Part shown: positions 14,800 to 23,400 of the stretch, piece after piece | Layout: each line of letters opens with the position of its first letter | Position numbering within the stretch: the stretch's first letter is position 1 | DNA from: Flavobacteriales bacterium UBA1112 | GTDB taxonomy: Bacteria; Bacteroidota; Bacteroidia; Flavobacteriales_D; Sanyastnellaceae | Direction: 5' to 3' | Assembly: GCA_002313415.1 (NCBI GenBank) | Contig: DCBH01000019.1 | Location: forward strand, 1 to 24,382 | Length of the DNA stretch: 24,382 bases | Notes under the pieces: model-generated | Seen by the model: the letters and a program-made list of their open reading frames with translations, nothing else | What the model was told of the DNA's origin: nothing | Database searches by the model: none | Position numbers and translations under genes: made by a program

Positions 14800-16074
14800 T
14801 CAACGCACCCTCACCAAAAAGTAATTTTTCTTTCCGCGCTGCAACAAGATGAGTCCGGACCCAATGACATCGTCCGCACTCACCAAACGGCTGTCATTCA
14901 CCTTGACTTTGTTGACGCTTACACTGCCTTCTTTGAGTGCTCTTCGAGCCTCCCCGTTGCTCGCGAGGAATGCATCGTCTCCTCGCGCCAGCAGATCAAT
15001 GATTCCAATCCCAGCATCGATGTCTTCACGCGACACGGTTCGCTGCGGGACGCCTGCAAAGACACTGAGTAGCTCCGACTCTGGCAGATCTCGAAGGTCC
15101 TTCTCGGAGCTCTTCCCAAAGAGCAAATTGCTTGCTGCTATGGCCGTACTTAGGTTCTTTTGACCGTGAATGCGGAGGGTGACATCTTCCGCAAGTGCTT
15201 TTTGCATGGAGCGCCTGCTGGGGTCTTTACTGTGGGTGGATTCTATGGATTCAATCGCTTCGCGCGACAGCAACGTAAAGAGTCGCAAATAGCGCGAAGC
15301 GTCTTCGTCGGCAACATTGATCCAGTACTGGTAAAACTTGTAAGCCGAGGTACGGTTTCTGTCCAACCATACATTTCCTCCCTCGCTTTTGCCAAATTTT
15401 GAGCCATCCGCTTTGGTAATCAATGGCGCTGTGATGGCATAGGCTTGACCGTTGCCTTTACGCCGAATCAATTCGGTACCAGTAACCATGTTGCCCCATT
15501 GGTCACTTCCACCCATTTGGACTTTGACCCCATGCGTATGCCACAGGTGGTAAAAGTCGTAGCCCTGCACCAACTGATACGTAAATTCAGTGAAGCTCAT
15601 CCCGCTTTCCAGACGATTTTTCACACTTTCCTTGGACAACATGTAGTTCACGGTAATGTGTTTTCCTACATCGCGGATGAAGTCGAGAAATTTGAAATCC
15701 TTGAACCAATCGAAGTTGTTCACCACCATGGCGGCATTGTCTCCTTCAAAGTCCAAAAATTTCTCGAGCTGTGCTCGTTGGCAGGCGAGATTGTGTTCCA
15801 GAACTTCAAGATCCAAGAATTGGCGCTCAGCTGTCTTGCCACTGGGGTCACCTACCATGCCCGTGGCACCTCCTACAAGTGCGACAGGGATGTGACCTGC
15901 ACGTTGCCAATGAACGAGCAACATGATGGGTACGAGATTTCCGATGTGAAGGCTGTCTGCCGTAGGGTCGAAACCCACATATGCTTTTACGCACTCTTCC
16001 GCAATGAGAGTCTCGGTTCCGGGCATGATGTCGTGGAGCAGACCGCGCCATTGTAGTTCTTCAATCAAAGACAT
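14800..16074 (-). CDS. tyrS: tyrosyl-tRNA synthetase
   Basis: Charges tRNA-Tyr with tyrosine in the cytoplasm. At 424 residues it has the usual bacterial TyrRS length. The class I signatures are HIGN at 43-46 (HIGH motif, within DPTADSLHIGN) and KFGKS at 226-230 (KMSKS motif, the common bacterial TyrRS form). Tyrosine-binding segments include the VNYMLSKESVKNRLESGMSFTEF region and QLVQGYDF. An S4 RNA-binding domain closes the protein (about 360-424, ending KKNYFLVRVR). The ATG at 16074 gives the typical start MSLIEELQWRG; a GTG at 16098 overlaps the murF stop but would add eight residues not usual in the family. It is 20 bases downstream of murF and probably in the same transcript. Confidence 0.97.
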   Translation of the reverse strand: MSLIEELQWRGLLHDIMPGTETLIAEECVKAYVGFDPTADSLHIGNLVPIMLLVHWQRAGHIPVALVGGATGMVGDPSGKTAERQFLDLEVLEHNLACQRAQLEKFLDFEGDNAAMVVNNFDWFKDFKFLDFIRDVGKHITVNYMLSKESVKNRLESGMSFTEFTYQLVQGYDFYHLWHTHGVKVQMGGSDQWGNMVTGTELIRRKGNGQAYAITAPLITKADGSKFGKSEGGNVWLDRNRTSAYKFYQYWINVADEDASRYLRLFTLLSREAIESIESTHSKDPSRRSMQKALAEDVTLRIHGQKNLSTAIAASNLLFGKSSEKDLRDLPESELLSVFAGVPQRTVSREDIDAGIGIIDLLARGDDAFLASNGEARRALKEGSVSVNKVKVNDSRLVSADDVIGSGLILLQRGKKNYFLVRVR

Positions 16075-16094
16075 GCAAGCAAAGATAACGTCCG

Positions 16095-17387
16095 TCACAA
16101 GTAAGGAAGGAGCCTTTCGAGCGCTGCGCTTCTACTGCCCTTCAATAGGATTTGTCGTTCACGGATTGGATTTTTTCGGAGATGTACAGTCAAATGGTCA
16201 ATCGAATCAAAGTGTGTCCAAGAATCTTCGGGATTTGAGGTGAAAATGTCCCCAAACGATGTCCCTACACTCCACAATTCAACACCTCCGGACAAGCAAT
16301 TGTGAGCCACCTTTTGGTGGGCCTCAGCGCTCGCGTCTCCGAGTTCTGCCATGTCACCTAAAATGGCCAAGGGCGCTGCATGTCTCCGCTCTTGAAAGTC
16401 TAACAGGGCGAGATTCATGCTCGAGGGATTTGCATTGTAGGCATCGAGAATGACCCAGTTGTGTTCCGTGGACATCGATTGCGAGCGATGGTTGGAGGGC
16501 ACGTAGGTGGAAATGGCGTTCCGCACATCTTCCCAGGCCACACCAAAATGTTCACCAATGGTCACGGCAGCCACCACATTGGCCAAGTTGTACCTTCCTT
16601 CAAGATTGACCTCAATGGATTTGTCGTTGCGTGTGGCGTATCCGCCGCCACCTGGTCGCGTTGTCCAACTCCATTTCGGGGTAGGAACATCAATGCATGA
16701 AGCGACTCCCTGACTTGCGCGGACCACTTTGTCGTCTCCCAGTTGGACAAAGGCTGTCCCATCATGTTTGGCCAAATGGTCGAACAATTCCTTTTTTCCC
16801 AGATACACGCCTTGCTCTCCCCCAAAGCCTGCCAAATGTGCAAGTCCAATGTTGGTGATGTAGCCGTGGTTTGGTTCGGAGATGGTCGCGAGCATTTCGA
16901 TTTCTTGTCGATGGTTGGCTCCCATTTCTACAATCACAAATTGAGGTTTGGCGGGCGCATTGAGCAGAGTTAAAGGAACTCCAATGTGGTTGTTGAGGTT
17001 GCCATGCGTGGCATGTACTTCGAACCTTGCAAACAAAACATCTCGAATGAGTTCTTTGGTTGTGGTTTTGCCGTTGCTTCCAGTCATGGCGAGCACTGGA
17101 CAGTCCCATCGGCGTCGGTAAGCACGTGCCAAAGCTTGCATCGCTCCAAGTTCGTCCTCTACAACAGTGACATTGTCGGTCCCTATCCATTGCCGACTTG
17201 AGGTTACAGCATGGGATGCCCCTTGTTCGAGTGCACTCTTGACGAAGGCATTTCCATCAAAATTCTTTCCTCGCAAAGCGATGAACATTTTGTCTTCCAG
17301 CGGCGATCGAGTGTCGGTGGACACGCCTTCGGCCGAGTCTCGAAGGGAAAGCAATTGTGCTAGGGTGTCCGGGTGGAGCTTCATCAT
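16095..17387 (-). CDS. murF: UDP-N-acetylmuramoyl-tripeptide--D-alanyl-D-alanine ligase
   Basis: MurF adds D-Ala-D-Ala to the UDP-MurNAc-tripeptide, the last cytoplasmic step in making the peptidoglycan precursor. The 430-residue protein is of family length. The Mur-ligase ATP-binding loop is GSNGKTTT at 103-110. Further Mur-ligase segments are THGNLNNHIGVP, VEMGANHRQEIEML, NIGLAHLAGFGG, YNLANVVAAVTIGEHFG, NHRSQSM and LDAYNANPSSM, followed by GDMAELGDASAEAHQ. The start is ATG at 17387 (MMKLHPDTLAQLL; the second ATG at 17384 is equally possible). A longer frame opening at 17426 would lie inside the gldJ terminator hairpin. gldJ followed by murF is a conserved neighbourhood in Bacteroidota (established knowledge). 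The gene starts 23 bases downstream of the hairpin. Confidence 0.95.
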   Translation of the reverse strand: MMKLHPDTLAQLLSLRDSAEGVSTDTRSPLEDKMFIALRGKNFDGNAFVKSALEQGASHAVTSSRQWIGTDNVTVVEDELGAMQALARAYRRRWDCPVLAMTGSNGKTTTKELIRDVLFARFEVHATHGNLNNHIGVPLTLLNAPAKPQFVIVEMGANHRQEIEMLATISEPNHGYITNIGLAHLAGFGGEQGVYLGKKELFDHLAKHDGTAFVQLGDDKVVRASQGVASCIDVPTPKWSWTTRPGGGGYATRNDKSIEVNLEGRYNLANVVAAVTIGEHFGVAWEDVRNAISTYVPSNHRSQSMSTEHNWVILDAYNANPSSMNLALLDFQERRHAAPLAILGDMAELGDASAEAHQKVAHNCLSGGVELWSVGTSFGDIFTSNPEDSWTHFDSIDHLTVHLRKNPIRERQILLKGSRSAALERLLPYL

Positions 17388-17410
17388 CCTTGAAGATGTT
17401 CCAGCAAAGA

Positions 17411-17438
17411 AAAACCCCACAGCCAAGCTGTGGGGTTT
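17411..17438 (-). terminator. rho-independent terminator between gldJ and murF
   Basis: A perfect 12-bp stem (AAACCCCACAGC at 17412-17423 with GCTGTGGGGTTT at 17427-17438) has a 3-base loop. On the minus strand it follows the gldJ stop by 42 bases and ends in a T-rich run (GGGGTTTTTCTTT). The murF ATG at 17387 is only 23 bases further on, so the hairpin may act as an attenuator or partial terminator within the gldJ-murF-tyrS unit. Confidence 0.88.
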
Positions 17439-17480
17439 CTTACGTTCAAGTTGTTGACGTGACCTTGGGGACGTATTGAA

Positions 17481-19235
17481 TCATTGCCCGCCAAACGGAA
17501 CAGGCGTTCCGACACGGTCCATGGCGCAACGGAACCCAATGGATGCTGAGCTTTGTCGTTCATCGAGATATCGGCGCGTTCCAGGGATGAGGTAGTAAGC
17601 GCGATCATCCCAGCCGCCCCCTTTATAAACTCTGCTGCGGTTGCTAATCAGAGTGGAACCGCCGTAGTTGTAGACTCGCTTGTCCTTCTTTTCATCCTCC
17701 TCGGCTGACTGAGCCGGGTATTCAAAAGAACTGTTGCGGTCACCATCGAGGTAGTCGATGTTGTCTGCAATGCGATAGTTGGTTCGATTCAGATTTTCTT
17801 CTAGCGATTCATTTCGCTTTTGCATTTCACCTGGCAAAGCGTCGATGTTGTTGCTGAATCCCTTTCTCAGGTCAGCTGCAGCGAGGGCATCGCTGTCTAC
17901 GATAAGGTCCATTGCGTCTTGCATCAGCGTTTGGGCTTCCTCAAAACGCTGATCTGTCAAACGCTGCTCAGCTTCATCCACTTTTGAGGTCAAATTGTCC
18001 ATCAAATCTGCATCCTCAGGGGTGAAGATTCCTACGGATTTGCCCTCTTGTCTATATGTCTTGATGAATTGCTTTACCCCAGGAATGTTGTAGACCACGT
18101 AATCGTACTTGTCAACGGGATTTCCTTCTGCATCAAGTCGTTTTGTTTGATAGACATTTCCTCTAAATGGACGGAATTCATTGTTGTCTTGGATGGACAG
18201 CGGACGGTACACATCGAGCACCCATTCATTTACGTTTCCAGCCATGTTGAACAAGCCGTAGTCGTTGGGGGCGTATGAATAAACATTGACAGTGATGTCA
18301 CCAAAATCGTCGAGCGCACCTGCCACCCCCATGTAATCACCACGGCCTTTCACAAAATTGGCATTGATGCTTCCATATCCTCCTGTTCGACTATCTCCGT
18401 TGCGGACAAAATGGCCATTCCAAGGATAGGTCTTGCGCTCGGCAACAAGTTCTCCAAGGCTGTTTCCAATGAGCCCGAGAGCCGCGAATTCCCACTCTGC
18501 CTCTGTGGGCAAACGGTAGTTAGGTAAGAGTACGCCGTCCTCCATCCGGACATCTCTGAATTCTGTATTCAAGCCGTAGCTAGGAAGACCTTCTCGAAGA
18601 CGCTCACCTTGGTACTGACCTGAGAGGTAGGTTTCAGTTGTGAAGTGCTCTTCGTCAATTTGAGCGTCAGGGTTGTGAACCAAAAGGCCCTCACGAACGA
18701 GAATTCCTTCATTCACACGATCTGAACGCCACTTGCAAAAATCATTGGCTTGCAGCCAACTAACTCCTACAACTGGGTAGTCTCTGTAGGCTGGATGGCG
18801 CAGATAAAAGTTGACCATGGGTTCGTTGTAGGCCAACTTGTTTCTCCAAGCTGCTGTGTCCGGCAGAGCCCGTTCTACAATTTCGGGGTACGATGAGCCG
18901 TAGATCCTTTGTAACCATGAAAGGTATTCAGTCCAAAAGTGATTGGTCACTTCGGTCTCATCCATGTAAAAGGACGACACAGTTGTGCGGCGCGGGATGT
19001 TGTCCCAAGCGTAGTTCAGGTCGTCGTCAACTTGACCCATGGTAAACGTTCCTCCTTCAACGAAAATCAGGCCAGGGCCTGTTTCCTGTTCAAAATATGG
19101 CGTACGTTCAAAGCCGCCGTTCTCTTGGAAGTTATACGCCCAACCAGTGGCTCCTGATCGCTCGTAATAACAACCATTCAAGGTTAGGAGCCCCATGGCG
19201 ACTGAGAGCAAGCCATAAATGTGCTTTTGCGTCAT
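17481..19235 (-). CDS. gldJ: gliding motility / type IX secretion lipoprotein GldJ
   Basis: A 584-residue outer-membrane lipoprotein. The signal peptide ends in LNGC with Cys22 as the lipidated residue. The mature start, SGATGWAYNFQENGGF, then EQETGPGLIFVEGGTFTMG and SFYMDETEVTN, is characteristic of GldJ. The body is a formylglycine-generating-enzyme/sulfatase-modifying-factor fold (YRLPTEAEWEFAA, NMAGNVNEWVLDVY, YKGGGWDDRAYYL, SASIGFRCAMDRVG). An acidic helical insertion (about residues 400-520) interrupts it, as is usual for GldJ. In Flavobacterium, GldJ is needed for gliding and type IX secretion and stabilises GldK (known). The ATG at 19235 is preferred over an in-frame TTG at 19250. It lies 49 bases downstream of the PorP/SprF gene with no terminator between, so the two are probably cotranscribed; a strong terminator follows. 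Confidence 0.96.
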   Translation of the reverse strand: MTQKHIYGLLSVAMGLLTLNGCYYERSGATGWAYNFQENGGFERTPYFEQETGPGLIFVEGGTFTMGQVDDDLNYAWDNIPRRTTVSSFYMDETEVTNHFWTEYLSWLQRIYGSSYPEIVERALPDTAAWRNKLAYNEPMVNFYLRHPAYRDYPVVGVSWLQANDFCKWRSDRVNEGILVREGLLVHNPDAQIDEEHFTTETYLSGQYQGERLREGLPSYGLNTEFRDVRMEDGVLLPNYRLPTEAEWEFAALGLIGNSLGELVAERKTYPWNGHFVRNGDSRTGGYGSINANFVKGRGDYMGVAGALDDFGDITVNVYSYAPNDYGLFNMAGNVNEWVLDVYRPLSIQDNNEFRPFRGNVYQTKRLDAEGNPVDKYDYVVYNIPGVKQFIKTYRQEGKSVGIFTPEDADLMDNLTSKVDEAEQRLTDQRFEEAQTLMQDAMDLIVDSDALAAADLRKGFSNNIDALPGEMQKRNESLEENLNRTNYRIADNIDYLDGDRNSSFEYPAQSAEEDEKKDKRVYNYGGSTLISNRSRVYKGGGWDDRAYYLIPGTRRYLDERQSSASIGFRCAMDRVGTPVPFGGQ

Positions 19236-19284
19236 TTTGTGCAGGTTCAATATTCAGGTTTCAAGTAGAAGTACATTTTTCAAA

Positions 19285-20280
19285 TCAAAACGTCGGACAG
19301 GAAATTGTTCTGAATTTGGAACGCTGAGGCGAAGAAAATCGCATGCTCAAGCTTAATTCGTGCGCACCTCCTGTTGCAGGCGTCAAGTCTGAAATGGTGA
19401 TGTCGTAACTGTATCCAAAGCGCATTAGGGAGGTTTCAACCCCCAACAGTACAATCAGGGCGTCGCGAGTGTCGGCAGAGAAAAAGCCACGATGCCAAAC
19501 TCCAGCCACAAGTGGACCTTTGCTCACGTAAACTCCCATGTTCAATTGTTGAAATTCACCTTGACGTCGGTAAAGAACGTTGGGAGAAATCCAAGCCTCA
19601 ACGCCTTTTACGCTCCGCTGGAGTGGGAGTTTTGCTCCGGCATGACCTGTAATTTTCATGGGCAGTCGACTTGTTCCAACCACCAAACTTTCGTTAGGTT
19701 CGTTGAGGTGGTGACCTGCCACGCCAGCATAGAATTTTTCAGTAAAGGCCAGCAGTCCCGCTCCAAAGTCGACCTTTTTCACATTCTCTCCTCGGGGGGT
19801 GTCGGCAGTCTCGTAAATGAATCCCCTTCGCGGATCAATCATGTCGCCAAAAGTGAGGTTGCTCCAATCCAAAGCCTTCTGGAAATAACTGGCTTCCAAA
19901 GCCATCCGCAATGACAATTTACGCGTGATGGCTTGCTGGTATGAGTACATCCCGGTGATGCGGGTTGTGGTCAACGTGTTTTGACCTGCTTGGTCATTCA
20001 TGACGACAAGTCCTAACCCTCCTGAAATGGAGTTGAAATGTTGGTCGTATCCAACCGCTTGTGTGACAAAAGCCCCACTCATCGACGGCCATTGGTTGCG
20101 GTGGGACATCACAACACGCGGGCCACGCGCAGTGCCTGCAAACGCCGGATTGAGCAACAGAGGGTTGGAATAGAATTGCGAGAATTCTGGGTCTTGCGCT
20201 TGGGCTTCATGGGGTGTTAGTCCGACGAAAAGCGTGGCAGTCATCGCAAAGAGCAGGAGGCAAGTGGTGAATTTCGTCAT
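19285..20280 (-). CDS. PorP/SprF-family type IX secretion outer-membrane protein
   Basis: A 331-residue outer-membrane beta-barrel protein. The signal peptide spans about 1-28 (cleavage AQA/QD). The mature start QDPEFSQFYSNPLLLNPAFAGT is the family signature. The rest is alternating beta-strand sequence (VVMSHRNQWPSM, YDQHFNSISGGLGLVVMNDQAG, GGAHELSLSMRF). Family members act with the type IX core or are partners of specific large surface adhesins: SprF for SprB in Flavobacterium, PorP in Porphyromonas. No SprB-like adhesin lies in the window. The ATG at 20280 is chosen because it starts the signal peptide; a longer open frame to 20517 would run into porU. It lies between porU and gldJ, divergent from porU across 163 bases. 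Confidence 0.93.
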   Translation of the reverse strand: MTKFTTCLLLFAMTATLFVGLTPHEAQAQDPEFSQFYSNPLLLNPAFAGTARGPRVVMSHRNQWPSMSGAFVTQAVGYDQHFNSISGGLGLVVMNDQAGQNTLTTTRITGMYSYQQAITRKLSLRMALEASYFQKALDWSNLTFGDMIDPRRGFIYETADTPRGENVKKVDFGAGLLAFTEKFYAGVAGHHLNEPNESLVVGTSRLPMKITGHAGAKLPLQRSVKGVEAWISPNVLYRRQGEFQQLNMGVYVSKGPLVAGVWHRGFFSADTRDALIVLLGVETSLMRFGYSYDITISDLTPATGGAHELSLSMRFSSPQRSKFRTISCPTF

Positions 20281-20303
20281 CTTCCAACAAAGTATTGAAC
20301 CCA

Positions 20304-20311
20304 CAATGTTA
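20304..20311 (-). promoter_or_regulatory. candidate -7 element TAACATTG of the PorP/SprF-gldJ unit, in a 16-base shared element
   Basis: On the minus strand TAACATTG (one mismatch to TAnnTTTG) lies 23 bases before the ATG at 20280. It is inside the 16-base element at 20301-20316 that is identical to 12532-12547. No clear TTG is found at the -33 distance. Confidence 0.35.
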
Positions 20312-20402
20312 CGGAAATTTGCCGAGGTATGCTCGGCCAAAGCCAAGACGGTCGTCGGTTTCACAGTGCATGGCCCTGTTTGGCGAAGCGAGGCACAATA
20401 TG

Positions 20403-20418
20403 ACGCACCTTTGTGCGT
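20403..20418. promoter_or_regulatory. short perfect inverted repeat upstream of porU
   Basis: ACGCAC at 20403-20408 and GTGCGT at 20413-20418 flank a 4-base CTTT loop, 25 bases before the porU ATG at 20444. The same stretch contains CACCTTTG (20406-20413), one mismatch from the -7 consensus, with a TTG about 23 bases upstream. It could be an operator over the porU promoter or a small leader hairpin; chance is not excluded. Confidence 0.3.
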
Positions 20419-20443
20419 AAAAGTGCTTGTATACAGAAGCATC

Positions 20444-23400
20444 ATGGGTTTAAACTTCTTTGCGAAAATGCACGATACACGCGCTGACCTTTCCTGTCTT
20501 GCATGGAGTTTGTTCACATCTCAACGTGTGTGGCGGTCCTTTTCGTGCGCTACCCTCGGCATTTGTCTTTGGTTGTGCGGGTTATCGGGTGGCGAGAAGT
20601 TCATGGCCCAAACGTTTGAAAATGTGAGTGACGAAGGACTCGTCGTTCGTGTTGACTTGGCCTGGAATGAAAATGAAATTGCAGAATTTGTTTCTCAATC
20701 TGATCGCAAAGTCACAACGACTTGGCAATCGCCAATTGCAGAAAATTGGTCAGGAGTAGAAGAGCTTCATGTCGAAGAGATTTGGGTGCCCGTGGAGGCA
20801 GAAGTTCTGGCGTTGATTGAAGAGCGATGGAGAAGCAAGCATTGGGAGCCTTGGGTGTGGAATGCCATTGATCATGGAGTTCAAACTTTTCTGCGCGGAA
20901 CAGGACCTTTGGTTCGCCATCACCGAGGGCATTGGGAACGATTGGCATCGATAAACGCGATTCTCGGTTCGTCGCCGAATGGGGGACATCGTGTTGCTCG
21001 GGATTGGCCTGTCACAAGTGTTCGGGCATCCGGAGATTGGTATGCCTATGCCACCACCGAAGAGGGAGTGCATTGTCTGGGGTATGATGAACTTATCGCA
21101 GCTGGCATTGAGCCATCCTCGGTGAATCCTTCACAGCTTCGATTGTTTGGTCGTGGCGGCCGACATCTTCCACTGGACAACGATGAGGATCGCCCCCTAG
21201 ATGTCCCTCAGCAACGGGTGGTTCTTCGCGGGCTTGACGATGGGACGTTTGATCCAGGAGATGAGCTTTGCTGGTACGCATCGTCGCATGAAACATGGAA
21301 TTGGAATCAAGAGGACGGCTGGACACACGAGGCGGCACTTTGGGGAGATACTGCCAAATGGTTTTTGCGTTTGGATGCGCCAAGTTCACTGGAGCTGACG
21401 AGCATGGAGCTGGAGAATGACTGGGTGGGAGAGGTGGAAGAAATCCGCACTCGACACCTGGCTTACGGGGTGCGCGAGGACCACGATGTCAATTTGATTC
21501 GTTCGGGTCGAAATTGGTTCGGGAGTCGTTTGTCGGCATTGGGAGCCAACACGGCAACTTGGAACATTCCACTGGACCATGCGGTCCAAGGTGGAACGGC
21601 TACTGTGCGTTTTGGTGCGGCCATGCGCAGCATTGGCGCAGGCAGTGCGTCTCAGCTACAATACCAATTTGAGGATCAATCTGTGACGCTTACAGACAAC
21701 TTGTTGTCCCCGTCATCTCTGTTGTTTGCGAGATACGTGGGAGGAGAAATGACAGCTGCGATGTCGCAATCAGGGATTCAGGTCCTGGCGACATTCTCTC
21801 CTGGCACAGATGACAGCAATGCATGGATTGATTATTTGACTTATCAAGTCCCGCAAAATTTGGTCTTTACCTCTGGCCAAATGCACATCAATGGTTTGCC
21901 TTTCGATGCCGATGGAAATGCAATTTTCGGAGCTGAATATGTTTTGGGAGGTGGGATGCCAGACGAAGTCTGGAATGTGTCACATCCATTAGAAGTGAGG
22001 CAAATGCCCATTTCAAGTTCCAATGGCAGCACGGCATGGCAGGATGCGGTAGATGCAGAGCCTAGGCGGTACTGCGCATTTCGATGGGCTGCGGCCCTCA
22101 GGCCGAAAGCATTGGGTTCCGTCGGCAACAGCAATGTTCATACCCTTGGGGAAGTGGACGATGTGATTGTGACTGTTCCTAGCCTCATTGAAGCGGCCGA
22201 TTCACTGGCTCGTATGCACGCATCGAGGGGCCTGCGCGTTGCAGTCGTTCCTCAACAAGATGTTTTTGATGCCTTCAGTTCAGGGGTGGCGGACCCCACA
22301 GCCATCAAGATGCTCATGATGATGTTGACGGACCGTGCAGAGTTAAGTGATGGAGCGATTCAAGCACCTCGCTATCTGACACTGTTGGGAGATGCCTCGT
22401 ACAACAATCGCAATGTTCAAGGCAATGGAGCGACCATTGTGGGTCACTATTCATCCGAGTCTCTGCAGACCACCACGAGCTACATTTCGGACGATTACTT
22501 CGCTTTGGTGGCAGAGGGTCAAGGAGAGCGTCCCGAAGATTTGCTCCAATTTGGGGTGGGGCGCATACCGGCTTCGAATATGGCCTCGGCGATGTCGGTG
22601 GTCACGAAGGTGGCGACGTACATGGGGGAATATGAGGAGACAGCAGACGTTGCATCATGTTTGGATCCCAACGGCACAAGCACGTTTGGTCCATGGCGAA
22701 ACCGCGTGTTGTTTGTTTCTGACGACCAAGATGGCAACAATCAAGACGGTCACCGGTACATGGAAAACAGCGAGGAGCACAGCAACACCCTTCGATCAAA
22801 TCACAACGAATTCGATGTGGTCAAGGTGTATCCAGACGCATATGTTCAGACCAACACGCCTGGAGGAGAGCGCTATGAGGATGCCACCGCGGAGATTGCA
22901 AGGCGCGTTGATGAAGGGGCACTGATTGTCAACTACATTGGGCACGGAGGTGAGCGCGGCTGGGCACACGAACGCATTCTGAATCTGGAGACCATCAATG
23001 CCTGGACCAACTTACGCCGATTGCCAGTTTTCATGACTGCGACATGTGAATTGTTCCGGTACGACGATCCAGACATATACTCCGCTGGAGAGGCCATTTT
23101 ATTCAATCCGCAAGGCGGAGGTGTGGCGCTTTTGACCACCACAAGAACAGTTTACAGTTCTGGCAATCAACAGGTAAACAGGGCCTTTTTTGAGACTGCC
23201 CTTGACGATACACAAGGGCGACGCTTGGGGGACATCTACCGCGACACGAAGAATTCAGAGCAAATCACATCTCACACAAACAGTCGCAACTTTAGCCTCA
23301 TGGGAGATCCTGCCTTGGAGCTGGCATATCCCGCCAAGCATGTGTATTTCACCGAAGTGCCGGATACCATGCGCTCATTGGATGAAGTGGTCATTCGCGG

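Noticed and set aside
14771..14801. Possible bidirectional terminator between the PiT-like gene and tyrS
   Set aside because: Only a 5-base stem (TTGGC/GCCAA) with an 8-base loop and a bulged extension, without a clear T-run on the plus strand; too weak to call.
15445..16056. Open frame of 203 codons on the plus strand
   Set aside because: It is wholly antisense to tyrS, whose motifs are intact; no family resemblance in the translation.
16075..16098. GTG at 16098 as the tyrS start, overlapping the murF stop
   Set aside because: The overlap is attractive for translational coupling, but the ATG at 16074 gives the standard TyrRS N-terminus and the extra eight residues are not typical.
20281..20517. 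N-terminal extension of the PorP/SprF gene back to 20517
   Set aside because: It would bury the signal peptide behind 79 residues and overlap the divergent porU start.
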